From: an uncultured Oscillospiraceae bacterium
Lineage (GTDB): Bacteria; Bacillota; Clostridia; Oscillospirales; Acutalibacteraceae
Length of the DNA: 10,776 nucleotides
Direction: 5' to 3'
Assembly: GCA_902496265.1 (NCBI GenBank)
Contig: CABVAD010000020.1
Location: 1 to 10,776, forward strand
In this document: piece by piece, positions 1 through 7,647 of the stretch
Layout of the letters: each line of letters begins with the position of its first letter
How positions within the stretch are numbered: the first letter of the stretch is position 1
Position numbers and translations under genes: made by a program
The notes under the pieces: model-generated
What the model saw: the letters and a program-made list of their open reading frames with translations, nothing else
Told to the model about the DNA's origin: nothing
Database searches by the model: none

Positions 1-2278
1 TTTCGGAATCCGCGGTAACCGAAAGCCGTTTTAAGTTGCCCTCGCCCTTTTCAACGATAATATCTACCGCCTTATTTTCAATCTCACGGCGGATAACATT
101 GCGAAGCTCCCTTGCTCCCCGCTTGCCGCCGCCGCATTTATCGGCGAGATATCTGCAAACGCTTTCATCGTAAGAGAAATCGATAAGCCTTTCTTTAAGC
201 GAATCCTTAAGCTCGTCAAGCATTATAGCCGCGATTTTTGAAAGCGACTCCGCCGAGAGAGGGCTGAACACTACAATTTCGTCCACGCGGGCGATAAATT
301 CAGGTCTTAAGAAGCCCTCAAGCGCCTTAAGCGCCTTTTCCTTTGAGGCGTCCGCGGCGGTTCTTCCGAAGCCCAAGAGATTTTCCGCCTTTTCGCTTCC
401 AGCGTTCGAGGTCATAACGATAATCGTGTTTTCAAAATTAACCGTTCTTCCCTGCGCATCGGTGATTCTGCCGTCGTCCAAAATCTGTAAAAGCACATTT
501 AAAACATCTGGGTGAGCCTTTTCAATCTCGTCAAACAGCACGACCGAATAGGGCTTTCGGCGCACCTTTTCGGTAAGCTGACCCGCCTCGTCATAGCCGA
601 CATATCCGGGAGGCGCGCCGATTATTCGGGAAACCGAGTGTTTCTCCATAAATTCCGACATATCAAGTCGGATAAGGGTTTCGGGGGTGTCGAAAAGCTG
701 TTCGGACAGAACCTTTACAAGGGCGGTTTTACCCACACCCGTAGGTCCTACGAATATAAAGGAGGCGGGACGGTGAAGATTGCTTGTATGCACCCTTGAG
801 CGCTTGACCGCCGCCGCGACAAGCCGCGTTGCCTCCTCCTGCCCTATTATCCGCTTATTAAGCGCGTCTTCAAGACCCGCTAACTTTTTAAGGTCGCTTT
901 CCTGCACCTTTGAGGCGGGAATACCCGTCCAAAGCTCGATAACCTTTGCAATATCCGCGTCGGTTACGGTGTTGTGCGAGGCGGGCTCGTACAGCCCCGC
1001 GGCGATATTCTTGTATTTTTCAAGCTCCGCCTTGACCATTGCCTGCTTCTCGTAATCGGGGTTTTCCACCTCGCTTTCAAGGTTTTCAAGTTCAACGGAA
1101 TACTCGGCAATCTTTTTATTTGCCGTGTAAAGCTCGTCAACCGCCTTGTTTGCAAGGCTTGCACAGGCGCACGCCTCGTCTAAGAGGTCGATAGCCTTAT
1201 CGGGCAGATAACGGTCGGTGACATACCGCTCAGAGAGCAAAACCGCCTTTTTGACTATACTGTCGGGCACGGTAACGCCGTGGAAACCCTCATAATAGCC
1301 CTTAACGCCCATAAGCACCTCTTCTGCCTCGGCAAGCGACGGCTCCTCCACCGTTACAGGCTGGAAACGGCGTTCAAGCGCCGCGTCCTTTTCGATATAC
1401 TTGCGGTACTCCTTAAAGGTGGTAGCGCCTATAACCTGAATTTCGCCTCTTGAAAGGGCGGGCTTTAATATATTCGCCGCGTTCATAGACCCCTCCGCGG
1501 AGTCGCCCGCACCCACAAGGTTATGAATTTCGTCGATAAACAGAATTATATTTCCCGCGCTCTTGACCTCCTCGACAAGACCCTTAACGCGGCTTTCAAA
1601 CTGACCGCGGAACTGGGTTCCCGCCACAAGCCCCGTGAGGTCAAGAAGATAAATTTCCTTGTCAAGCAGTCTGGCGGGCGCGTCGCCGTTTGCTATTTTT
1701 AGGGCAAGCCCCTCCGCAATCGCGGTTTTGCCGACTCCCGGCTCGCCTATAAGGCAGGGGTTGTTTTTGGTGCGGCGGGACAAAATCTGTATCGTTCTGT
1801 AAAGCTCCTTATCCCTGCCGATTATAACGTCAATCTGCCCCGCCCTTGCCTTATCCGTAAGGTTTGTGCAGTACTGCTCCATAAAACGGCGGCGCTTTTT
1901 CTTCTGCTTTTTATCCCCGCCGTCCTTAACGTCGGATTTCTTTTCCTTTTCGGTTTCCGTTCCGCCCGTAAGACTGCTGAAAAGCTTGTTAAACATAGGT
2001 ATTGCGGGAGCAGTGCCTAAGTCGAAGGTATCGTCGTTAAGCTCCGCGTCATCAGGCTCCTCTCCCTCATAGGGCGACATTAAATCCAAAAAAGAGTCGC
2101 TCATCTGCTCGATATCCTCATCGGAAATGTTCATCTTTTTAAGCATATCGTCAATAGGCTTTATGCCTAATTCCTTAGCACAGACAAGGCAAAGCCCGTT
2201 TGGCTCGGCGTTCGGGTTCATAGCGTCCGACAGAAAAACCACCGCAGGACGCTTTTTACATTTTGAGCAAAGTTTCAT
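1..2278 (-). CDS. clpE: ClpE-like ATP-dependent Clp protease ATP-binding subunit with N-terminal zinc finger (3' end outside window)
   Basis: Hsp100 AAA+ unfoldase that feeds substrates to ClpP in the cytoplasm. The window holds 759 codons; no stop is reached, but the C-terminal domain looks nearly complete. Residues 1-35 form a zinc finger with Cys4, Cys7, Cys30 and Cys33. This replaces the paired Clp_N repeats of ClpA, ClpB and ClpC and is the main reason for the ClpE call. An acidic then Lys-rich linker spans about 70-131. D1 has Walker A at 178-185 (GEPGVGKT), Walker B ending D249-E250, and arginines 303-304. A charged helical middle segment lies near 380-425. D2 has Walker A at 511-518 (GPTGVGKT), pore loop GYVGY (558-562) and D583-E584. 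L635-G636-F637 matches the ClpP-docking loop. The ATG at 2278 has GGAG six bases upstream. It is the last gene seen in the run, 61 bases after cvpA. No CtsR-type heptad repeat was seen upstream. The alternative label is ClpC-like; the zinc finger argues against it. Confidence 0.9.
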   Translation of the reverse strand, partial: MKLCSKCKKRPAVVFLSDAMNPNAEPNGLCLVCAKELGIKPIDDMLKKMNISDEDIEQMSDSFLDLMSPYEGEEPDDAELNDDTFDLGTAPAIPMFNKLFSSLTGGTETEKEKKSDVKDGGDKKQKKKRRRFMEQYCTNLTDKARAGQIDVIIGRDKELYRTIQILSRRTKNNPCLIGEPGVGKTAIAEGLALKIANGDAPARLLDKEIYLLDLTGLVAGTQFRGQFESRVKGLVEEVKSAGNIILFIDEIHNLVGAGDSAEGSMNAANILKPALSRGEIQVIGATTFKEYRKYIEKDAALERRFQPVTVEEPSLAEAEEVLMGVKGYYEGFHGVTVPDSIVKKAVLLSERYVTDRYLPDKAIDLLDEACACASLANKAVDELYTANKKIAEYSVELENLESEVENPDYEKQAMVKAELEKYKNIAAGLYEPASHNTVTDADIAKVIELWTGIPASKVQESDLKKLAGLEDALNKRIIGQEEATRLVAAAVKRSRVHTSNLHRPASFIFVGPTGVGKTALVKVLSEQLFDTPETLIRLDMSEFMEKHSVSRIIGAPPGYVGYDEAGQLTEKVRRKPYSVVLFDEIEKAHPDVLNVLLQILDDGRITDAQGRTVNFENTIIVMTSNAGSEKAENLLGFGRTAADASKEKALKALEGFLRPEFIARVDEIVVFSPLSAESLSKIAAIMLDELKDSLKERLIDFSYDESVCRYLADKCGGGKRGARELRNVIRREIENKAVDIIVEKGEGNLKRLSVTADSE

Positions 2279-2310
2279 ATCTGTCTCCGTTCTAAAATCT
2301 TTAAAGGGTC

Positions 2311-2328
2311 GCCCCGCCTGAGCGGAGC
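2311..2328 (-). promoter_or_regulatory. Small GC-rich stem-loop in the cvpA-clpE gap
   Basis: The two arms, gccccgc and gcggagc on the plus strand, form a 7-base-pair stem with one G-U pair in the minus-strand RNA and a 4-base loop. It sits between the cvpA stop and the clpE ribosome binding site, in the longest intergenic gap of the window. On the minus strand the T-run comes before the stem rather than after it, so it is not a standard Rho-independent terminator. It could affect RNA stability or processing between the two genes, or be chance. The structure is read directly from the sequence; any role is inference. Confidence 0.3.
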
Positions 2329-2339
2329 ACAAAAAACGC

Positions 2340-3038
2340 TTAAATCAATCTAAGCGAATTAACAAATGAAAAGAAAAGGGATTTTTCCATTGCCTCACCC
2401 GTGAATATCAAAAATCCGTTCTGTGTAAAGGATACTATCAGCGTTATCACAAGGCAAAAGGCGATAGCATATATTATTCCCTTGGGAAGACCGACAACTC
2501 CTCCTAAAACACGGTTTGCCGTTCCGATTATGCTGAAAGAGAAAAGCTTGTTTATAAGCCTTGCAAGCGGCTTTACCGCAACAAGCAAAATTATAAGCGA
2601 AATCACCTGATAAACAAGGGCAAGAGTATTTGTAACCGCGGGTTTTATAACATTTTGCGAGGCTGATTCTGCCGCCGACTGAATACCGTTGTCTATATTA
2701 TCGGTAATACTTCCGTCAAGGCTTTCCTTTGAAATCCCCGCCCTTTCGACTCCGATTTTCAACCAATCAGGCATCCTGTTCCATATCCCGTCAACCGCCG
2801 CAGCAGCTGAATCGTCCGCCACGGTATTTGCCGCGGAGGTAACCGTGGAAAGAATAGACGGCTCAATTATTTTATCATATGTAGTATTAGCAAGTGGTGT
2901 ACTGATTGTAAACGAAATGAAAACAGCGGCGATAAATCCGACCAATTCAACCGCAGTTCTCACAAAACCGCGCTTTGCCGAAATTAAAACCGTTATAACG
3001 ATGATTGCCAATACGATTAAATCAAGAATAATACTCAT
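2340..3038 (-). CDS. cvpA: CvpA family membrane protein
   Basis: 232-residue integral membrane protein of the CvpA family. The founding E. coli member is needed for colicin V production; in other bacteria the family is linked to envelope stress tolerance, and its biochemical role is unsettled. Four likely membrane segments are visible at about 3-21, 30-47, 138-156 and 186-204. Family hallmarks are the early K22-R23-G24 turn after the first helix and the NRVLGGVVGLPKG motif (175-187) leading into the last helix. Between helices 2 and 3 lies a hydrophilic loop of about 90 residues rich in Ser, Ala, Asp and Asn, which makes the protein longer than the roughly 160-180 residues typical of the family. 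The ATG start follows a strong AGGAGAGAGG purine tract that overlaps the stop of the upstream DUF5711-like gene, with a 12-base gap, so translation is probably coupled. No colicin or bacteriocin gene is nearby, so a bacteriocin role is not suggested. Confidence 0.85.
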   Translation of the reverse strand: MSIILDLIVLAIIVITVLISAKRGFVRTAVELVGFIAAVFISFTISTPLANTTYDKIIEPSILSTVTSAANTVADDSAAAAVDGIWNRMPDWLKIGVERAGISKESLDGSITDNIDNGIQSAAESASQNVIKPAVTNTLALVYQVISLIILLVAVKPLARLINKLFSFSIIGTANRVLGGVVGLPKGIIYAIAFCLVITLIVSFTQNGFLIFTGEAMEKSLFFSFVNSLRLI

Positions 3039-3050
3039 TTTTCCTCTCTC

Positions 3051-4349
3051 CTACTGTTCAAGCTGTATTCTGTAAATCTGGTTGTCTGTCACGACCGCAA
3101 CCGAATTTGTGCCCGTTACGCTTATTCTGACCGCTCCGAAACCGCATTCCGCTTTCCTTAGTATCTCTCCGTTTTCGGACAGCAGATACACAAAGGTGTC
3201 GCTTATACAATAAATATGCCCGCTGCGGATTTCAATATCACCGATAATGCCCTTAAATTCAAATTCGCTTTTAAGCTTTCCCTTTGAATTAAAGACCGCC
3301 ACGCGGTTATCAGTCCTGTCGCTCGAGCGGTTAAAAACCGCTGCGCTGCCGCCCGAGCCCGACCTGAACATAGACATAGTGTAATCGTTTTTGTACTCGG
3401 TTTTTTTATAGTCCGACCATTCTATAAACTGAACCGAATTTTCGGTTATAACCGAAAAGCCCGCGCTGTTTCGTGAATCTATACCGTAAATCGGAGAACC
3501 CGCATAGCTTTCGCTGTATTCGGGGGTCGCCGAATCGAAGCTTAAAACGCATACCTTTGCGCTGTAATCGCCCGAGGAGGCGTTAAAGGCGGAAACGGCT
3601 ATTTTTTTGCCATTAGGCGAAATTGCCACATTGTTTACGGTATCCTCCGAGGAATACCACTCATACACAAGCTTATCATTTTTATCGTAAACGCTCACCG
3701 CCGAGGCGTATGAATCAGAGCGGGTCACAAGCGCATAAACGCCCGAATCGGATATATTCGCCGTGATTATCTCCTTTTCGGCAGTTATAGAGCTTTTAAG
3801 CTCGGCGAGGTTATATATAAACGCCTCGTTTCCCCCTTGAGAAAATACCATCGCGCGGGTTTTGGAGGTTTTAAGCACGGGATTTTCAAAGCCGTGGGAA
3901 TAGGAATAAATTTCCTTTCCGCCCCCCGAATAGGCGTTTAAGCGTGTATCGGTAAGGACATAATAGTAATTTCCGCGCGAAACGGCGTTTAAAACCTCGG
4001 TGCTGTTTATGTCCGCGGGATAGCCTCCAGAGCCTATAAGCGCGGTAAGATTTTGCAGATTTTCAAGTATACCGACGGGCAAAATCAAATGAAGCACAAG
4101 CAGTACGACCGCCGCCGCCGAAACAGCGGAAAGAGAAACCCGCACCCTTTTTTTCCGTTCAAGCTTTTTTCCGTTTACCACCCGCATATTTGAAACGGGC
4201 TTTTCGGTTTTTTGCGGTCCGCTCCGCCTTTTTGCGGGGGAGCTTTTCATAACTATATCGTCGGGTTCGGGCGGTGTAACACGCTTTGTTTTTTTGGGTT
4301 TAGGCGCGCCTCTAAGCCTATTCACCTTTTTCTTTTTATAATCAGGCAT
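3051..4349 (-). CDS. DUF5711-like membrane-anchored beta-propeller protein of unknown function
   Basis: 432-residue protein with three visible parts. Residues 1-70 are very rich in Lys, Arg and Pro and are probably cytoplasmic. A single hydrophobic segment at about 71-92 is a likely signal anchor. The remaining 340 residues look extracellular and beta-rich, with recurring strand-turn patterns such as NVAISPNGKKIAV (240-252), NAYSGGGKEIYSY (138-150) and YLLSENGEILRK near the C-terminus. These resemble WD40, PQQ or TolB-type propeller blades. The size, topology and position beside cvpA match the DUF5711 family that I recall from Clostridia; this is recognition from memory, not a search result. 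There is no catalytic motif. The ATG start has AGGAG about eight bases upstream, and the TAG stop of truA overlaps that ribosome binding site, so translation is likely coupled. The function is unknown; a structural or sensing role at the cell surface is only a guess. Confidence 0.75.
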   Translation of the reverse strand: MPDYKKKKVNRLRGAPKPKKTKRVTPPEPDDIVMKSSPAKRRSGPQKTEKPVSNMRVVNGKKLERKKRVRVSLSAVSAAAVVLLVLHLILPVGILENLQNLTALIGSGGYPADINSTEVLNAVSRGNYYYVLTDTRLNAYSGGGKEIYSYSHGFENPVLKTSKTRAMVFSQGGNEAFIYNLAELKSSITAEKEIITANISDSGVYALVTRSDSYASAVSVYDKNDKLVYEWYSSEDTVNNVAISPNGKKIAVSAFNASSGDYSAKVCVLSFDSATPEYSESYAGSPIYGIDSRNSAGFSVITENSVQFIEWSDYKKTEYKNDYTMSMFRSGSGGSAAVFNRSSDRTDNRVAVFNSKGKLKSEFEFKGIIGDIEIRSGHIYCISDTFVYLLSENGEILRKAECGFGAVRISVTGTNSVAVVTDNQIYRIQLEQ

Positions 4350-4358
4350 ATCTTTCTC

Positions 4359-5093
4359 CTAATACCATACTTTTTCTAAAAAAAGCCCCTGCGGCGGAGC
4401 GGTTTGCCCCGCAAGCGCGCGTTTTTTTGATGCCAAAATTTCTTTGGTAAATTGCGGCTCGATTTTCCCGTCAGATACAGCGACCGCCGTACCTACTATA
4501 ATGCGCACCATATTATATAGGAAGCCGTCGGCGGTGATTTTTAAAATCACTCGGTCACCCTCGCGCACGGCATAACACTCGCTTACCGTTCTTACGGTGT
4601 CCTCCACCGTTCTGCCCGAGGAGGAAAAGGCGTAAAAATCGTGTCTGCCGATAATTTCCTTACAGAAGGCGTTTATCCGCTCTAAATCAAGCCCTCGTTC
4701 AATACGCCACGTGTACCTTGATAAAAAGGGGTCGCGCCGTTCGCTGTTAAAAATATAATAGGCGTAGGTCTTACCCTTTGCATTGTACCGCGCGTGAAAA
4801 TCGGGCGGTACTTCCCTTGCCGCCTTAACCGAAATATCCGGCGGCAAAAGGGTGTCAAGACCCCTTAAAAAGGCGTTTTCTGGGAATTTTTCGTCACAGT
4901 CTATATGACAGCAAAATTCCCTTGCGTGTACCCCCGCGTCTGTGCGGCTGCAGCCCGTTAAAGCGGGTCTCTCGCCCAAAAGACGGTAAAGCGCGTTCTG
5001 CACCGTCTCCTGCACGGTAATTCCGTTGGGCTGAACCTGCCAGCCGTGATAAGCCGTGCCGTCGTATGAAATTGTAAGTAAAATCCTTTTCAT
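4359..5093 (-). CDS. truA: tRNA pseudouridine(38-40) synthase TruA
   Basis: Converts uridines 38, 39 and 40 in the anticodon stem-loop of many tRNAs to pseudouridine. At 244 residues it has the usual bacterial length. The N-terminal ISYDGTAYHGWQ stretch (8-19) is typical of the family. The catalytic aspartate is Asp52 in GCSRTDAGVHA (47-57). FHARYNAKGKTY (99-110) carries the conserved active-site tyrosine, and GFLYNMVR (190-197) is the second-domain signature. The ATG is immediately preceded by an in-frame TAA, so no longer start is possible. The nearest Shine-Dalgarno-like tract (AAAGG, overlapping the ecfT stop) is about 12-13 bases away, which is weak compared with the other genes here. 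It follows ecfT by 16 bases, and ecfT-truA adjacency is a classic Firmicutes arrangement. Confidence 0.97.
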   Translation of the reverse strand: MKRILLTISYDGTAYHGWQVQPNGITVQETVQNALYRLLGERPALTGCSRTDAGVHAREFCCHIDCDEKFPENAFLRGLDTLLPPDISVKAAREVPPDFHARYNAKGKTYAYYIFNSERRDPFLSRYTWRIERGLDLERINAFCKEIIGRHDFYAFSSSGRTVEDTVRTVSECYAVREGDRVILKITADGFLYNMVRIIVGTAVAVSDGKIEPQFTKEILASKKRALAGQTAPPQGLFLEKVWY

Positions 5094-5109
5094 TTACGGC
5101 ACACGACCT

Positions 5110-5919
5110 TTAAAAAAGTATATTTAAGGTTATAATTCCCGCGCATATAACCGCCGCCGCACCGAGCACCAAAAAGTCGCGCCCCGCCATATGCAGCTGT
5201 TTCATACGGGTTCTGCCCTCGCCGCCGTTATAACAGCGGCACTCCATAGCCTCGGCAAGCTCATACGCCCGCCTTACAGAGGATATAAGCAGAGGTATTA
5301 ATATAGGTATAAGCGCCTTGACCCGTTCGGTGAGCTTTCCGTTTTCAAGGTCGGCGCCCCTTGCCTTCTGGGCGTTCATAATCTTTTCGGCTTCCTCAAT
5401 AAGGGTCGGGATAAACCTTAAGGCTATCGTCATCATCATAGCAAGGGTGTGCACCGCGTTTTTAAGACCCACATATTTAAGCGGACTTAAAAGTCTTTCA
5501 ATCGCGTCGGTTAAATCGTTGGGCGTGGTGGTATAGGTAAGTGCCGAGCTTATAAATATAAGGAGAGTTATCCTTACCGCCATAAATACGGCGCGGTATA
5601 CGCCGTCGGTAGTAATTTGAAGCTTCCAAAAGGAAACAAGCACCCTTCCGCTCTCGCCGTAAAAAAGATTCAACACCGCGGTGAAAATAAGCACGGGCAA
5701 AATTGCCTTCATATTTTTTAAGTAAAGCTTAAACGGAATTTTCGTAATAAGCATTATTATAAGCACTGAAAGCACCGCGAAGCCAAGCGCAAAACCGTTT
5801 TTTGCAAGAAAAATAAAAACTATGAGCAGGATTAGCAGTATTATCTTAACCCGCGGGTCGGTTTTGTGTATAACCGAATGACTCTCGTAATACTGACCGA
5901 AGGTAATATCTCTAAGCAT
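5110..5919 (-). CDS. ecfT: ECF transporter transmembrane subunit EcfT
   Basis: Membrane scaffold of energy-coupling factor transporters. It links the two ATPases to interchangeable substrate-binding EcfS proteins for vitamins or metals. With the chosen start it is 269 residues. There are hydrophobic segments at about 26-40, 43-59, 73-86, 110-129 and 249-266. A long cytoplasmic region (about 140-240) carries the coupling helices. The first coupling motif is the classic Ala-Arg-Gly (186-188, in NAQKARGAD). The second is Cys-Arg-Cys (227-229, in AMECRCYNGGEGRT), a variant of the usual Ala-Arg-X. The ATG at 5919 was chosen because AGGTGG lies five bases upstream and homologues begin MLRDITFG-like. 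A GTG at 5928 would add three residues but has a poorly spaced ribosome binding site. The chosen start overlaps the ecfA2 stop by 8 bases, implying translational coupling. Confidence 0.95.
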   Translation of the reverse strand: MLRDITFGQYYESHSVIHKTDPRVKIILLILLIVFIFLAKNGFALGFAVLSVLIIMLITKIPFKLYLKNMKAILPVLIFTAVLNLFYGESGRVLVSFWKLQITTDGVYRAVFMAVRITLLIFISSALTYTTTPNDLTDAIERLLSPLKYVGLKNAVHTLAMMMTIALRFIPTLIEEAEKIMNAQKARGADLENGKLTERVKALIPILIPLLISSVRRAYELAEAMECRCYNGGEGRTRMKQLHMAGRDFLVLGAAAVICAGIITLNILF

Positions 5920-6775
5920 TGCCGCCACCTGCCTTTATCTGCTTTAAAACCTCTACCGCGCGGCTTACGGTAAACACGTCATCGGGAACGGGTATTCCCG
6001 ACGCCTTAAGCTCGTCAAACACCCTTGTCACTATAGGCACATTAAGCCCGATAGCCCTTAATCTGTCCCCGTTTTTAAAGACGTTTTCTGTCGTATCGAA
6101 CATTTCGAGCTTTCCGTTGTTCATAACGATAAGCCTGTCCGCAATAAGCGCCATATCCTCCATACTGTGGGAGATTATTATTACGGTAGCACCCGTTGCA
6201 TTTCGGTAATCGGCAATAATGCTCATCACATTTTCTCGGCCCTTGGGGTCAAGCCCCGCGGTCGGCTCGTCAAAGACGATAACCTCCGGTTTCATAGCCA
6301 TAACCCCCGCGATTGCGACCCTGCGCTTTTCGCCGCCCGACAAATCGAAGGGGGATTTTTCGAGATACTCGTCCTTTACTCCTATTATTTTGCAGGTTTC
6401 AAGCACCCTTGTTTTAAGCTCTTCCCCCGAAAGCCCCATATTTTTAGGGCCGAAGGCGATGTCGGCAAATACAGTTTCCTCAAAAAGCTGATATTCGGGA
6501 TACTGGAACACAAGCCCCACCTTTGAGCGGATTTTTCTTATCTCCTTTGGGTTATCCCAAATATTCCCGCCGTCTATGAAAACTTCGCCGTCAGTCGGCT
6601 TTAAAAGCCCGTTTAAGTGCTGAACAAGGGTCGACTTACCCGAACCTGTATGCCCGATAATACCTATTATTTCGCCCTTTTCCACGGCAAAGCTAACGCC
6701 GCTTACCGCGTCATTGACAAACGGTGTATTTCCGCTGTAGGTGTGGGTAAGATTTTTTACCTCTAATACTGACAA
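5912..6775 (-). CDS. ecfA2: ECF transporter ATPase EcfA2
   Basis: Second ATP-binding subunit of the ECF energising module; it pairs with EcfA1 at the inner face of the membrane. 287 residues with all ABC motifs intact: Walker A GHTGSGKS (41-48), Q-loop Gln91 in FQYPEYQLFEETV (typical of EcfA2), signature LSGGE (145-149), Walker B VIVFDE (165-170) with catalytic Glu170, D-loop GLDP, and switch His203. The C-terminal extension after about residue 235 is the EcfA dimerisation region. The start is TTG at 6775. No nearby ATG exists in frame, and GGAGG lies nine bases upstream. The gene begins one base after the ecfA1 stop, so the two subunits are likely made in coupled, balanced amounts. The alternative name is CbiO2. 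Confidence 0.96.
   Translation of the reverse strand: MSVLEVKNLTHTYSGNTPFVNDAVSGVSFAVEKGEIIGIIGHTGSGKSTLVQHLNGLLKPTDGEVFIDGGNIWDNPKEIRKIRSKVGLVFQYPEYQLFEETVFADIAFGPKNMGLSGEELKTRVLETCKIIGVKDEYLEKSPFDLSGGEKRRVAIAGVMAMKPEVIVFDEPTAGLDPKGRENVMSIIADYRNATGATVIIISHSMEDMALIADRLIVMNNGKLEMFDTTENVFKNGDRLRAIGLNVPIVTRVFDELKASGIPVPDDVFTVSRAVEVLKQIKAGGGNA
5925..5930 (-). promoter_or_regulatory. Ribosome binding site deciding the ecfT start
   Basis: AGGTGG on the minus strand sits five bases before the ATG at 5919 and inside the last codons of ecfA2. It supports the ATG over the GTG at 5928, whose first base falls within this tract. Confidence 0.7.
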
Positions 6776-6776
6776 A

Positions 6777-7646
6777 TTACTCTTCCTCCGAATGAAGCGC
6801 CTTAATTATTTCGTCGGCTGCTTCTTTGATTGAAAGCGCGTGGGTATCCACGTTAAATCCGTTTTTCTTTAAATTATACAAAAGCTCGGCGGTCTGCGGA
6901 ACGTCAAGCCCCACCCTTTTAAGCCTTTCCACGTCCGAAAAAATCACCTTGGGGACATCGTCGGCAATAATCTCGCCGTCGTTCATCACAAGCACGCGGT
7001 CGGCGTTCTGCGCCTCCTCCATATAATGGGTGATAAGCACCACGGTAATGCCCTTTTCCTTATTAAGTCTAATAAGGGTTTCGATTATCTCCGCCCTGCC
7101 TTTTGGGTCTAACATAGCGGTCGGCTCATCAAGCACAAGACATTCCGGTTGCATTGCTATAATGCCCGCAATGGCTATTCTCTGCTTCTGCCCGCCCGAA
7201 AGTCTGTGGGGAGTAGACTCTTTAAATTCGAGCATACCGACCGCTTTAAGCGCGTCATTGACACGCTCCTTTATCTCCTTTGGCGGCACGCCTAAATTTT
7301 CGGGGCCGAAAGCCACGTCCTCCTCAACAATCGAAGCGATTATCTGATTGTCGGGGTTTTGGAAAACCATTCCGACCTTGCGCTTTACCTCCATTTCCCT
7401 GTCCTCGTCCTTTGTGTTTATTCCGTCCACAAAAATATCGCCCGAGGTGGGCTTATTAAGCCCGTTTAACATCTTTGCAAGGGTGGATTTGCCCGAGCCG
7501 TTGTGACCGAGAATTACAGTAAAACTGCCGCGCTCGATTTCAAGGTTTAATGCCTTAACGGCGGTAACCACAGCTTCTTCGCCCCTGTAAGCGTCTTCGT
7601 TCTTGTATTCGTATGTTACGTTTTTTACACTAATTATGCTGTCCAT
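6777..7646 (-). CDS. ecfA1: ECF transporter ATPase EcfA1
   Basis: First ATP-binding subunit of the group II ECF module shared by many vitamin and metal transporters. 289 residues with intact motifs: Walker A GHNGSGKS (47-54), Q-loop Gln96 in FQNPDNQ, the EcfA1-type IVEEDVAFGPEN stretch (106-117), signature LSGGQ (149-153), Walker B CLVLDE (169-174) with Glu174, the EPTAMLDP D-loop typical of EcfA1, and switch His207. The ATG start has AAGGT four bases upstream, and the gene begins one base after the methyltransferase stop. It is about the same length as EcfA2 but differs in the Q-loop and D-loop residues, as expected for the heterodimer. The alternative name is CbiO1. No EcfS component is encoded in the window, consistent with a shared module whose substrate subunits lie elsewhere. 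Confidence 0.97.
   Translation of the reverse strand: MDSIISVKNVTYEYKNEDAYRGEEAVVTAVKALNLEIERGSFTVILGHNGSGKSTLAKMLNGLNKPTSGDIFVDGINTKDEDREMEVKRKVGMVFQNPDNQIIASIVEEDVAFGPENLGVPPKEIKERVNDALKAVGMLEFKESTPHRLSGGQKQRIAIAGIIAMQPECLVLDEPTAMLDPKGRAEIIETLIRLNKEKGITVVLITHYMEEAQNADRVLVMNDGEIIADDVPKVIFSDVERLKRVGLDVPQTAELLYNLKKNGFNVDTHALSIKEAADEIIKALHSEEE
6785..6789 (-). promoter_or_regulatory. Ribosome binding site supporting the TTG start of ecfA2
   Basis: GGAGG on the minus strand lies nine bases before the TTG at 6775, inside the last codons of ecfA1. Its strength supports a non-ATG start, since no in-frame ATG lies near the expected N-terminus. Confidence 0.65.
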
Positions 7647-7647
7647 T

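Noticed and set aside
2279..2339. Promoter or terminator between cvpA and clpE
   Set aside because: TTGTGC and TTTAAA words are present but spaced about 21 bases apart, and the hairpin has no following T-run. Neither call can be supported.
2340..3038. Colicin V or other bacteriocin locus suggested by cvpA
   Set aside because: No bacteriocin precursor, immunity or export gene is present. CvpA is widespread in bacteria without colicins.
2689..3075. 128-codon open frame on the plus strand
   Set aside because: It is antisense to cvpA, and its hydrophobic look mirrors the membrane segments of the real gene.
6167..6526. 119-codon open frame on the plus strand
   Set aside because: It is antisense to the Walker B and signature region of ecfA2. 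No independent evidence supports it.
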